DNA of 64,000 nt from Geosiphon pyriformis (GCA_016748015.1 JAAOMT010000571.1:809095-873094); one strand, 5' to 3'. Shown: positions 12,961-25,188, counted from the first letter of the stretch. A program made the numbers and translations. Notes: generated from the letters alone by a model not told the origin.

Positions 12961-13949
12961 TTAAATATTATTTAATTATTTATAATAACAATAATAATAA
13001 TAAAAACATATTAATTAATATTGGTTTAAATTTATTTTTAATTATATTGTTTAATAAATTTTCCTGGTAAGCTATTCTCAAATTTATATTACTTTTTATT
13101 AATATTAAAAACAAAACAAACTATGTTTTTATATATATAATTTTAATTAATTAATTTATTAGATTATTTAATTTTAAAAATTAAGTTAATCAAATAAAAA
13201 TGAAATTTATTTCTTTTTTTCTGTTTTTTGATAATATTGTTTTTAATAATATTTAAAAAATTAGTTGTTAAAATTTTTTAAATAAATAGTTTTTATTTTA
13301 GTATTTAATATTTTTTTAAGATTAAATTAGTTTATATTAAAACTGTTTTTTAGTTTATATATAGTTTTTTAATATAAAATTTGTATTTAAAAACAATATA
13401 AAATCTTTTATATAAAGTTTATTTTTTAAATTTTATTAAATACTGTTTTTTTAATTAAATTTACTAGTTTTATTTATTTTTTTACTTTTAAAATTACCAA
13501 GTTTTTAAGTTGTTTTTTTTTTTGCAATTGTTATTTTATATAATATGTTTAATATTATTATTGTTAATATTAAAAATGTTTTTAATGTTTTTAATAAAAT
13601 ATTTAAATTATATTAAAATTTATTAATATTTGACAATATATTATTGTTTATTTTAAGTTATTTAATATAATTATAATTGTTTTTAATTATTAATTAATTA
13701 TATCTGTTTTATTTTCAATTTTTTTAATTTTGTTTAACAATTATAATATATAATTATTATTTTTAACTTTTGTAAAAATTTAAATATTATAATTAAAAAA
13801 AGTTATATTTAATAAAAAATTTTATTTGTTAATATTGTTTTAAATATTAAATATTAAATTATTTAATTATTAATTACAAAATATATATATATATTTTTTT
13901 AATTAAAGATGTAAATTAGATTAGCTTTTATTTTATTTTTTTTTATTAT
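12961..13949. other. AT-rich region without genes
   Basis: About 1 kb with hardly any G or C. I see no ORF with a recognisable domain and no clear LINE remnant. It may be fully decayed element sequence. Confidence 0.55.
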
Positions 13950-14067
13950 GTTTTATGAGTGAGGTCCAAACACTACCTAGAGCTATACATCAAAGAAATG
14001 ACATAAACTAAGTATGAATCATGCTTTTTCTACATGCGACCAGTCACTCAGATCGATCAGGACAACA

Positions 14068-17000
14068 CTACGCAGCTATATGTACCAAAACAGAATCACC
14101 AACACCAGAAAAGAAAAAACATTGTTTACGAAAGCCAAAACAAACACCAAGAGCTTCAATCACACCAAGTAGCCTAATGACGCCAGTTGAAAACCTAGAA
14201 GCTGAGCCAGAGACCGAGATAGGAACTAAACCATCAAGTGGAATAAGATTATTTTTTTCTATGAATGCACGATGCTTAACCCAAACCAACCAAATATTAT
14301 TCCTAAAAGCAAAACTAAGAGAATGCACAAACTCAACAATATTCGAACTAGCAACCTTGTGAGATTTGAAAACAGAGGCAGCTTCACAAAGTCATTCACT
14401 AAAAACAAATCCTTTAAAGAGAGCCATAAATACAGAGACATCAAAAGCACAAAAAGACAACAATTGCAGCACGCAGAAAGAAGAAAAAAACAGGTCAGAA
14501 AGCACTCTCCAAGATTTCGAACATGTATCTAGTATTTGAAGCTGTGCAAAGTCATCAACCTTACAAGAAAAAGCATGATCTGATGTCTCTACCTTACCAC
14601 AATATAAGCACAATACACTGGGGTATCTTCTGTTATATAGGCGTTTACAAACAGCAACAGGCAGCTGGTGGTGCAATGTCTTCATGAAAAAACTGTGCAC
14701 ATCTGCTGTGGGCTTGCTAGTGTGGCCAGTGGCCATGTGTGAATCAGGATGCCATACCAGTGAAAAGCAGGACCAATCAACGTCCACGAACAAACTGGCA
14801 GGCAGAAATTTAGAACCAGAACCAACTTTCCAGTGCACACGACTGACGGAACAAAAAATATCGCAAACAAAATGCCTAGAATTGCCAGAAACAGCCCCAC
14901 CGTTTGCCAACAAAAAGCACGCATGCAATTGAGAAGGAAAGAACCAGCCTAAGTGAGAAGAAGCCCCAGCTATAGCATCAGCACGTTCATTTCCAATCAC
15001 ACCAGAGTGACCTTTCACTTTGTGCCATTCAACCATCAAATTTTTGCCACGAATAACATTTACAATATGCTGGCATTCAACCCAACAACAATTGGATGCA
15101 CCAGACCCAATTTTGACTTGCAGGCATTCAAAGCAGCTTGACTATCAGAGAACAGACAAACAAAACTAGAACGGAGGACACACTCCAGTGCCAGTGCAAT
15201 AGCTTGCATTTTCACCAAAGTAGAAGACAACAGACCCAAAACTCCAACATTCAAACCCAGATCAATGTCACTGAAAAAAACTCCAGCCTCAGCCACACAA
15301 TTCTCGGTACCAAGGTTTGTTAGAAACCCATTCATATAAACAGAAATGCTACTAGAAAGAACTTGGGAAAGCCGATCACGAACCAACACAAAGCCAGAAG
15401 AGGCGAGAATACTCTGAAGACCCACATCAACCAAAGCAGGAGAAGGGGCACAAGGAGAAAACATACCAGACAGGAACTCGACAGAAAGCATAAACCACTC
15501 AGGAGTCAGGCCATGAAGGTCCAACCTCTTCCACCACTTGAATTTGTACCAGTTAAACACAGCACCATGACGATCACAGAGTTGGTCAACAAAGGCAATG
15601 TCATATTACCAGAGTGAAGGAAGGAACCTGACAAATCTAGACTCACCGAGAACGGTAAACATGAGTATTCCACCACAAAGCCAAAATGGACTATCAAAAA
15701 AACCACTCAAAGACAAATTGCAATCAAGGAGAACACAAATGACCTCCACTAAGAAGTTATTTAAAGGGCTGACTCGAACATGAACAGGAACACTCAAAGG
15801 ATGAACAGGATGCCAGCACAAAACTTGTAAGTCATGAGACCTGTGGGAGAATAGGCGACCCAGAATTCCCACTGAGTTTGCAAAACAAATAAGGGAGGCG
15901 ACTTTACTCTCCGATTGAATCTGGGTAAAAGATTTCAACCCATAGAATAAAAGGTGATGGATCATGTCACTAGAAAAATTAAGAGATAATCTGGACTTGG
16001 ATTTCAAGCTCTTGTGAATCAAAGCATCCCACTTATTACACACACTGACAGGAACAAAACTAAACTGAGTCCTATAGCCGATGATGGGGTGGAGGACAGC
16101 TAACACTAAATATAGAAATTGTTTGTCCGATACAGCTTTTCTTAGAACCAAGTTGATAAAAAAACGAACATCTGAATGTGTCTTTGCCAGGCTGGGCTTT
16201 GACAGTCCTTCAGATGACACAAAGATACCCAGATAACAATGTAATTTGCCTGATTTAGCTATTAAAATAAGGGACCCACTGATGAAAAAAAAAGATGCAC
16301 TGGCACAGCTATTAATTGGAATGGCCACTGTCTTATCATTATTAATAGAAATATCATTGATGCGGAAAAATTCACTAGTCACATTAAGAATGTGTTGAGT
16401 GGCAGTCTGACTGCTATCCACTCAGATTGTATTGTCCACAAAAGCACCAGCAGCAAAAAAAGACAACAAACCAGCCTGAGACTCCACACGGCCCGTCTTA
16501 GCAATGAAATGAGAGTTTAACCTGTAACCACACACACTTTCCTGCCTCTTAACTTCGCACAAGAGAGAATCGTAAAATATATGCCAAAGAAGAGATGAAA
16601 ACACTTCCCCTTGGTTCAAGCCATTGTGTACATGATAACCATTCATCAACCCAAAATCAGTCATAACCCAGTTGGTGCGACCACCATGAATATTTCCAAA
16701 AAACCTAATAAATCTGCAGCACATTTTTATTCTAACCAAACTTTTCTTAAGATGAACCCAACCGACCGAGTCATATGCTTTTTGCATGTCTTGTAAAACC
16801 AGCCAGAACTCCCGGTTTTTTTCAAGAGCATCCTCGATCACCGAACCAATCGCAAAAATGGGAGACTGAGTTGTAGTGCCTTTAAGAACTGAAAAATTGT
16901 CCTCACAAAAAATGTCAAACTTGCTACATGCCAAAAAGATCCTATCAGAGAGAATTTTGGAAAGAATTTTTCGAGCTGTTTCAATCAGAGCAATAGGACA

Positions 17001-18746
17001 AGTGTTTGTAAGCATGTCCTCCCATTTATAAGGTTTGGGAATCATCGACACCCAGGCTTCCTTCCAAGCACCGGACACAGACTTACCACAAAAACAAGAA
17101 TTAATAAGCACCAAGAGCATATCAAGAACAGATTTGTCACAGTGCTTCCAAAATTCATTGGAGATGCCTGAGAGACCAGCAGCCTTCTTGTTAGATAGGT
17201 CAGAGACCATGCCAGACATCTTATCAAAACTAACACAGCTTATCACATTTGAAAAAGCGCTGTCAAACACGTAATCCAAAGGCCAATATTAGCGAGACCA
17301 ATTTCCCGGAATATCAAGAACCACTCCACATTTACGAGTCCACCTCTTCATAATCTCATCCACTTTTTTTTTAACAAGATCAGGTTCCAAATACAGCTCA
17401 TCACCAATGACCAAATGATCCAAAACCATCTTGTGGAAAGGCCTCTCCAAGACACTTCTAATAGTATGATTCTTATTAGATTCAAAGCTCTCCATCTTCT
17501 TATCAATAGCAGATCTGATTTGTGAATCTTTAGCACATTTTGATTCCGACAACTTTGAGGCACAATAAGACTTCCTGGCTTTGAACAGAGCTGAACAAAT
17601 GTTGTCAAAAGGAGACCTTGAGAGAAAAAGAGATCTCACTACAGTAGCACCAGCAGAATCAAGCAATTCCCAAGTATCAAGCAGCAATACGAACACATCA
17701 CAATCAATTGAATGGGAAGCCTTGACCAACTTGGACACCAAAAGTTCTAACTTATGGAACCTGGACGAATGCTTAGTGAAAATGCCGTCATAACTTTTAA
17801 ACCATTTTTTCCTGAAAACTTCGCTCGCCGAAAAGCTCATTGTTTTCCGAACAGCATCCCACATCACATCCAAATCCAACAGTTTCCTGGTGGCCAAGAA
17901 ATCATCAGAGAACATGGCAGCATTTACTGCCATGGTCTCTCTGAATCTCAACCACAAGGCAACACCAGCATCCTTAAAATTGTACTTCCAATGATCCCTA
18001 TTGGCCTGCTTGCAAACAGAACACAAATGTGTATCCAAGAGACCACCTAAACCAATCAACACAGAGATGGCATGATGGTCAGTATCAAAGAAATCGGACA
18101 CATCCAGAACATCATGATCCACAATAGCATTGACCAAATTGGGAGACACAAAAAGATAATCAATTGTTTTTGTCACACTTTGGGAATTACTCCATGTTGA
18201 AACTTTCACAAACAGACTACTGACAAAAGAGTTGACCAGACCCAAGCTACCACACTTTCTGAAACTGGCACTTCTATGCAAACTATTTTCATTGAAGTCA
18301 CTACCTAAGACCACAAAGAATGATTTATTCACAGCACTAGTGATCAAAGCATTCATGTCATTGGCCTAAGAAAAGTGCACCAAAGCTGATGCACCAGCAT
18401 ACAGACCCAAAATAGAAACTGAAAGTTTATTTCTAAAAAGCAACTTAACAGAAATAAAACGACCAGGGACCTCAGAAACTTTGCACACATGCTTGGCCAG
18501 AGAATTGTTTATAACAATCACCACCCCAGAACCAAGATGACCAGAATTCAAACCAGAAATGAAGACCTGAACACCATCGAATTTGCTAGCAATCCAAGGC
18601 CGAACCTTATTTTTTAACTTTGTCTCAGTAACAATTGAAACTAAATTGTTCCTATCTCTGTGCCAACGTATAATGTCCTCTTGCTTTGCTGAATTGTTCA
18701 TTCCCCTGACATTACACATGGCTATTTTTCATACCAAATCATTCAT
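14068..18746 (-). pseudogene. LINE C ORF2: APE endonuclease-RT-RNase H-finger polyprotein
   Basis: About 1,560 codons. The APE-like domain shows CNVRGMNN, GSDFNENS, IDYLFVS and DTDHHAISV (18719-17900). The RT shows LSNKKAAGLSGISNEFWKH, MIPKPYKW, LVLQDMQKAYDSVGW (motif A) and GLNQGEVFSSLLW (motif B), and its motif C reads FVDN instead of FVDD (17279-16425). The RNase H shows D-to-N in VYMNGF and E-to-K in LVKMQAIALALECV, so it is inactive. The finger CLYCGKVETSDHAFSC is intact near 14590. Damage consists of stops at 18366 (TAG), 17289 (TAA), 16422 (TGA, a Trp in other copies) and 15606 (TAA), an early TGA near 18730, and a -1 shift near 15090. The start ATG overlaps the ORF1 stop by ATGA. Confidence 0.87.
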
Positions 18747-20640
18747 TGAGGTACAAAAGAGACTGCAGAACTCGAGCCAGCACACATCTGATCTAACTTC
18801 TTCAATACCAAACAAACCGAAGCTTCAAGAGCCACCAACTTTGACTCCAAGCAGCCCACTTTTGAAATCAAAATTTTTGAACTACTTGAACCCAAACTTG
18901 AGGCACCAGAGGAAACTGAAAAAGAAGGAATAACCACAGAATCAGATTCATCCAAAACCATATCCGAACCAAATTTCATATCAACCAAACCAGGAGCAAC
19001 TAAGGGCTAAGAAAAGAAGATGAGAGCCAAAGGCACCAGGCTCAAACTGTCAAGTTTGTCAATAATACCAGACACCTTATCCATGAGAAGTTCCAAAGAG
19101 CACTCCAAAGAAGCGAGACGAGTTTCCAAAATTGAACTAACAGGACCTGTAAGAGACGAGTGACCAACCAAATCTGAAGTGCCAGGAGAAGAGCCAAAAC
19201 CAGGACCAGAACCAAAGTGAGAACCATTAGATGAAGATACTAAAAAGACAATCTGGGCCCATGACTTGCCGCCGAATGCAGCTAGTCTGGAAATAGGCAC
19301 ACTCTTTTTCGCATATAGCTTGGCCAACTGGAGGCAGTTCTCATTAAAGACAATCTTTTTAAATGACTTGGAAAGTTTAAGAGAATGTGAGATCTTAGCA
19401 TCACACTCCAGAACAGAATGACCAAGTTTCCCATACCGTTCACACTGAGCCAGGTCCAATCTAGCCCAAAAAAGTTTCACCCCATCAAAAACAGGCTCTG
19501 TATGAAACACAGACTCCAAATTCTTGTCATTCTTAAAACAAACCACAGCACAATGAACTTTATTACCAGTGTTTAAGGATTGATTTATGACACAAGTTTT
19601 CTCACCAGCCCCTGCCAAAAGATCGCCAAGATCATAAGTCGTTGTTCCTACCGGCAAAGTAAACAAAAGCACCCTATACCGATCTCTAGATGCCCACGTC
19701 TCATGATTCTTCACAGCTTTGGCCACATGCACAGAATCTTTCCCAATTAAGAATGACCACTTAGCTGCCAACTGATCTGCCTGACTCAATTCGGCAAACT
19801 CCACCACAGCCTTCTACTACAGCCCAATGAGTTGCAATCGGATTGACACCACTTGACCAAATTCGGACATTGCGGTGATGATTATTTTCTTTGGCGTATC
19901 CATAAGAATTTCCTTGATGACTATGGCCTGATCTGAACAAATTTCTTGTCTCTTAAGATCGCTGTTTACCACGATGTCATTTTCTCTGGCCAATAAGGTG
20001 GTCTTTTCTATGCTTGCTTTAGAGGTAAAGATAGATCTGATGATCTCTTTAAATTTTGAAGAGGTAGTGGCCCCCCCAAAACCATTGATTCTTGAAAATA
20101 ATTTTCTTATGGCATGAGTTTTGGCTGTTGCCGATTTCCCTTCCACAGCCGAAAGATTGATGTCCAAAGCAAAAGATTTTTTTACAGCCACTTCCACCTG
20201 AGTTTTAATGATTTTGGGATCAATTCACACCTTATCCAAAGAAAAAGACTTACATGGGAGAAAAAAAACCTCCTTTTTTTCCTCCATGTCGAAATTAATA
20301 GAGCTAAGAGGGGAGTCAACAATTGCACTATTATTGAAACGCTTGGCTTGGGGTGTATTCATCTTGAAATTGGATACTTCTTTACCTTCGGAAGCCTTCC
20401 CATCAGTATCCATGCTATTAAACTGCTCGACCACTTGACCAGATCCACTACCTTTGAGAACCATACCATTATTTGATAGCTTAGCACCACCAGGAGGTTT
20501 CTTGACCTTATAACTTGAATTACTACTAACTGAACCAGAAATTGGAACTCTGGATGACTTTCTTTTAGCACCAGTACCACTTATGAGAGCAGTCAGGTCA
20601 ATAACAAAAAGATTTGTTTCTTGTAAAGTGATGGAAGACA
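18743..20640 (-). pseudogene. LINE C ORF1: two RRM-like segments and zinc knuckle
   Basis: Presumed RNA-binding ORF1 protein of the LINE particle. The order is a low-complexity Ser/Lys-rich N-terminus (20640-20225), the box VAVKKSFALDINLSAVEGKS, an RRM-like unit (VIKEILMDTPKKIIITAM up to QLIGL, then QKAVVEF after a stop), a second RRM-like unit (VLLFTLPVGTTTYDLGDLL, CAVVCFKND), the knuckle CERYGKLGHSVLEC (second Cys is Tyr), and a coiled, Leu/Ser-rich C-terminus. Stops: TGA at 20225, TAG at 19817 together with a second TAG just after it, and TAG at 19007. The poly-G tract (20071-20077) has seven bases, which keeps the frame. No convincing ATG was found at the 5' end. Confidence 0.78.
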
Positions 20641-20759
20641 GTATGAAATAGCAGAAAAAACTTCTTTTGAAATACGCTTTTTTTGAGAATTTTTAGGAAG
20701 TAAGAGAGAAAGAAGTTTTTTACAATTTATTTTATAGCTTTTATTAATATAGTGCTTAA

Positions 20760-21390
20760 ATTTTTACATAGTAATTAGATATATAAGTTGAATTATCACT
20801 AATATTTACTTTTATTACATAAAAACTATTTATTACTAGTTGTTTATAATTGTTTATAAGCATTTGTATAATAAATATTATTGTTATTATGTTTATTTAA
20901 TATTATAATATATATTGCTTTATATAAAAGTTTTGTTTTTAGAATTTGGTATTTAAAATTTTTTTCTGTTTTTAAAAACTCTAAAATAATAGTTAATAAG
21001 ATTGTAAACTTTGTGTATAGTTTAAACTTAACATACAGAAACAATATTTAGTACATATATTCTAAATATTAAGTAATTATAGAAAAAAGAAATTTAATTT
21101 TATTAAATAATTTAATATTTCTTTTTATTAGTAGTTTCTTAAATATATTATCAAAAAATATAATTAGATTGCTTAATATTATTAAAATATTAAATATTGG
21201 CTTTAATATATATGTTATATATTTATTTTATTTTAGTATTAGCAATAGTATTAGTGTTTATATAGAGACTTAATATTATTTTAACTGGTTTAAATAGCTG
21301 ATTATGTATTTAATACATGATTTATGTTTAGTTTAAATTATTTAGTTTAATATATAATATAAAATAGTGTTTGAATCTTTATTAAATATA
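20760..21390 (+). mobile_element. LINE copy D, short 3' fragment, decayed
   Basis: The stretch 20810-20900 matches the sequence of copy A around 9050-9160 (the C-terminal part before the finger), and the end (21280-21385) carries the family 3' signature with ATGATTTATGTTTAGTTTAA and TGTTTGAATCT. It is a 5'-truncated, AT-converted copy in plus orientation. It lies back to back with the 5' end of copy C. Confidence 0.65.
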
Positions 21391-22360
21391 TATATTTAAG
21401 TTTTTTTATAAAAAAATAACAAAAAATTTATTTAATTTAAATAAATTTATTAAAAATATATTTTTTATTTAAATTGTTGTTTAAAAAAAAAAAAATACAC
21501 AAAATTTGTTTTTATTGTTTAATTTAAAATAGTTTTAATTAGTTTAAATAGTTAAGTATATATTGTTTTTAATATAATTTATGATTATATATAATATTTA
21601 ACTTAGAAATAATTTTAAACAAAGTTATATTTTATTATTATTATTATATAAATACAATTTAATTACTATTTATTTTGGTTATATTTATAATATAAACATA
21701 AAATAATAATAATAATTATAATAATAAAATTTATATTAATTTAAAAAAAATATATAATAATTAAAATTTCAGATTTTAAAATTTAAAATTAATATTTAGT
21801 AAATTTATTTATTAAATATTTAAAAATATTTTGGTTATTATTCTTAAAAATTTTTTATAGTTAAAAACTATTTAAATAAAAAACTAATTAACAAAAAAAC
21901 CAATGTCTTATTTTTTAAAAAAAAATAATAATTTCAAAACAACAATAATAATACAAAAATCAAGTAAATTTATTAATATTAAATATTTTATTTATGTAAA
22001 TTTTGTGTTATTTTTAAATTATTTTATTAGTTTTTAACCAAATTAATCTATTTTTTTATTATTAACTTACCAAGCTTTAATCAATTTTGAACTTTTAAAA
22101 ATCTTCCAAAACAACAATTATTATTATTATTATTATTACATAAACAAAGTTCATAATTATTTAGTTAACAGTTCTATTTATTTTTTAAAAAAGGGCAATT
22201 GAAGAAGAAAGGCATAAATGTCCCAAGTTATCATCATATAAAGAATTCAACCTTGGAAATTTAAACATCTGGGCTTTTCACAGGTATTTAATCGTCTTAG
22301 CACTTCAATATGAAATCACGCACTTTTAAATTTCTTCGCTCTAGAATTTCCGGGTTTTTG
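21391..22360. other. AT-rich region upstream of the PWWP gene
   Basis: Almost pure A/T up to about 22190, including an (ATT)n run near 22119-22138. From 22195 the composition changes to ordinary host sequence. I see no gene. Confidence 0.6.
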
Positions 22361-22362
22361 TG

Positions 22363-22373
22363 CTATATATATT
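22363..22373 (+). promoter_or_regulatory. TATA-like box of the PWWP gene
   Basis: CTATATATATT lies about 85-95 nt before the start codon at 22457 and is followed by a pyrimidine-rich stretch (TTTTCTCTTCAATTG), a common layout in fungal promoters. It is judged by sequence only. Confidence 0.35.
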
Positions 22374-22456
22374 TTCTCTTCAATTGACCAGTCTGGTTCC
22401 TCGGAAAAGATTTAGTTTTTACCTTAAAAAATTTATTTGACACCACTTCTACCATA

Positions 22457-24979
22457 ATGAGTGCCGAAAGACGCGAGAAACGAACAAGACATTCAGTGGA
22501 CTTGGCCATTTCTTTGTCACAAGCTCCGAAACCCACTTCTTCAAAATTTCATGAACCCACTCAAGAAGCCAGAAAAAAGAGAAGAAAAACGTATGCTGGC
22601 AGAGATTTGACGGAAAACCCACAGGGCATTCAAGCTGAGAAAGTATTAACCACAAGTGAACAAAAGTCAATTCCACGCAAAGAGACTAGAGCCTGCAAAA
22701 ACAAGGTTCCAATTCGGCTTGAAGAACCGGCTTTAGAATCGCTCTCGTCTTCGACCAATTCCAAAATATTTAAAAACATCCGAGCGGTTTCAACAAATTC
22801 TCACAAACATAATACAAAGATAAAGGTTTCCATGAGTACCGAATCAGGGGAGGATGAACTCAATGTTACATTAGAGACGAATACTGCACGAATTAAGGGA
22901 AAATCAAGGGCTAAATTTGTGAAGGTGGAAATGAAATTGGATGAGGAAGAAGGGAGAGAAGCATATTCCTCAACTATTCCCGCAGGTTTAATTGAGGAAT
23001 CCTCTTTAAAAATTAACATAAGGAAATTGAATAGGATGACTAAACCAAATTTGATGGATTCGTCTTATAAGAATACAAACACAAGAGGGTGTGCTTCAAT
23101 CTATATAGTCAGTTCCAAATATTCCATTTAGGTATTAATTTTTCACGAATCCTCGATAGAAATGATATCCACGATGATCCTCGCCTCCTGCCAACAGTTG
23201 TTTGGGTAAAGGAAAAAGAAGGGGCAGGTTGGTGGCCCGCTGAAGTAAGTTAATACAAAATTTCTTTTCTAGTTCTTTTTGTCCATTATATTAATAATTA
23301 TTTTGTCTTAGATTATTAGTGAAGATAAATCACAATTTCCACTTCTCGTGAAAAAATTTGGGAGAATTATTCCCAAGTGAGCTTTGTTTAATTATATATA
23401 AAGTATTTCCGGTTTTGATTGTGATTTTTGATTTTCTATAAATGGATTTTTTGAAGCATTATTGAAGTCCCAGTCACGTCCAGTGAATGGATTTTACCTT
23501 TCAATCATGAACTTGCACCCGATTTTCGGGCAGCAGGGGAAATTTCTGATCTCCAAGGACTTTTCGCTAAAGCGATGGAGCTTGCCCTCGAAAAAGATGC
23601 TCAGGAAAATGATGGGCTTCCTGATGAGGATTGGGCCATTCAAAAAGTACCCACAACGCCCATTGTCACAAAATTAAAAAAACCCGTGACGTCAAAAATC
23701 AGCAACAACCGAGGTTTGAATTTTAGCTCGCATATTAATTCTTAAGTAAATTTATCCAACTTCTCCCAACTCAGGTGACCGTAGCGCGAGTCCTATCTCT
23801 CCAGTGAAAATTGATCAACATGATAAGGATAGCAATTTTTTTGATCGCGGGTAGGTTTCCCACCTCCTTGAATTTCTTCTATCAAACCTTTCTGATTGTT
23901 TTTGATAGTATAATACGTTCGCGTCAGCCCAGAATAGGCATATCCGAAAGGGATAATACGTGAGGAATTTTTCTGATTTCGTGATTTTTTCTCGATTTTG
24001 CATCTAATCTTAATCCTGAATACGTGAGACGATATAGTTTGAAAATTCCCGGAGAACTCGTATTGGTACGTAGCACTCTTCATCGGAGAATCGTTAAATA
24101 TTATCCTGGACGAATAGAAGCTTTTATTGAGGTAATTCCTATTATTTGACTAAATTACGCCTTGATTTCTCCTGCCACAATATAATATATTTTAATGCGG
24201 GTAGCCGGACAAATACGAAATTGAATACTGCGACAAATCACATAAAATTTGCGGAAGAAAAGATTTCTTCACCTCAATGGATTCAGAATTTACCACATGC
24301 GAGGTTTATGACTCAATGATTTTCGAGTTGAAAAAAAGTTTTAAGGTACCATGCTAATCAGAGCTATTACCTCATTCGAAAGTTAGGGGAATGGGAGCAA
24401 GAAAAAGAAGACCCAAACTATGATGATCCATCGGTTCGCGAGAGAGTTCAACAATTGCGGCCAATTTTGGAGCGAGTTGCGATCGGCAAAGAGCAATTGT
24501 CTTGGAGATACAACGATTTTGTGGAAGGTGGAAAATCAAGACGACTTTTGGCAGAAAATGTTGGTCGTGGTCCATTTGACCTCAACGAATTCGGTCTCAT
24601 ATTTAGAATTTTGCGGGCAATGTTTGTACCAGAAGTCACCCAGTCTATTGTAAAGGCTTCAGCCCCAACACATAATCGTTTCAAAAGAAAGCGACCTCTT
24701 CCAGCCTCATACAATTCTCATCCATCCATTATATTGAGCTCTAATGAACCTGGGATCCCATTTTTAAGTTATTCTTCTGACCTCAAACTTCGATTTGTGA
24801 ATGATGTTCTTATACCTGAGACTATCATAAGGCTCATAATGGATCAGGAACATGTGTCATACAAGGACGCGGATGCCTTGATGCTAAATGGTTATGAAGA
24901 GGTAGGATGGGTGGACAGAATAATGGCGATACGTAATTCTTTCCTTTCCGGAAAGGAAAGTTTAGGTCAAAAAAATTAA
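22457..24979 (+). CDS. PWWP-domain chromatin protein with a second Tudor-like segment (9 exons)
   Basis: Spliced model 22457-22985, 23132-23244, 23312-23376, 23457-23713, 23775-23850, 23909-23959, 24029-24131, 24205-24303, 24383-24979; 629 residues. All phases agree. Only the first intron (22986-23131) is uncertain, because the first ORF would otherwise end at 23131. Residues 1-180 are basic, low complexity and nuclear-like. A PWWP domain follows (TVVWVKEKEGAGWWPAEII, FPLLVKKFGRIIP), which in other proteins binds methylated histone H3 lysine and DNA. A second small beta-rich segment near residues 364-430 (GELVLVRSTLHRRIVKYYPG, KYEIEYCDKSHK) looks Tudor/PWWP-like. The last 200 residues form a helical domain (RERVQQLRPILERVAIG) that I do not recognise. 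It ends at TAA 24979, 137 nt before the tRNA gene. A role in reading chromatin marks is inference. Confidence 0.75.
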
Positions 24980-25116
24980 AATAGTTAACGTCCCTTTCCC
25001 AAAGTACTTTTAACAGTTAAAAGAATATTTCATATATTAAGGTGTCGTTAAAAAATGTTCAAAGTTGATCAAATTGGTTTTAAATACTAAAATTGTATAT
25101 GCACATTAAGAAAGTT

Positions 25117-25188
25117 GGCTTGGTGGTCTAGTGGTATGATTCTCGCTTAGGGTGCGAGAGGTCCCGGGTTCAATTCCCGGCTAAGCCC
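25117..25188 (+). tRNA. tRNA-Pro (anticodon AGG)
   Basis: A 72-nt cloverleaf without an intron. The acceptor pairs GGCTTGG with CTAAGCC (one G-U pair). The D arm carries the A box TGGTCTAGTGG. The anticodon stem CTCGC/GCGAG encloses the loop TTAGGGT with AGG at 25149-25151, which reads CCU and, as inosine, CCC/CCA. The T arm has GGTTCAATTCC (B box). CCA is not encoded, as expected for a eukaryotic nuclear gene. Confidence 0.96.

Larger units (their letters stand above)
13950..20723 (-). mobile_element. LINE copy C, full length, lightly damaged
   Basis: The best full-length reference copy, about 6.77 kb and much richer in G/C than its flanks. The 5' end (minus strand) begins near 20723 with the shared AAAACTTCTTTCTC-type start. 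The 3' end lies at about 13950 with GGACCTCACTCATAAAA. ORF1 is followed by ORF2. The base composition contrast with the surrounding DNA suggests recent insertion compared with copies A, B and D. Confidence 0.88.

Noticed and set aside
14392-15039. Stand-alone gene of 215 codons
   Set aside because: It is the RNase H end and finger region of LINE C ORF2, separated from the rest by one single-base deletion near 15090.
16422-16424. Reassignment of TGA to Trp (alternative code), suggested by TGA at conserved Trp codons of the LINE
   Set aside because: TAG and TAA also occur at conserved Trp and Gln codons in the same ORFs. The Trp positions of the host genes modelled here use TGG. Transitional decay explains all three stops.
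23109-23131. Ending the PWWP gene's first ORF at the stop 23129-23131 as a separate 224-residue protein
   Set aside because: The PWWP domain follows within 60 nt in another frame. An intron 22986-23131 joins both with correct phase and a plausible branch region, so one gene is more likely.
24372-24714. Minus-strand frames at 24372-24575 and 24448-24714
   Set aside because: Shadows of the last PWWP exon, which is spliced in frame with eight upstream exons.
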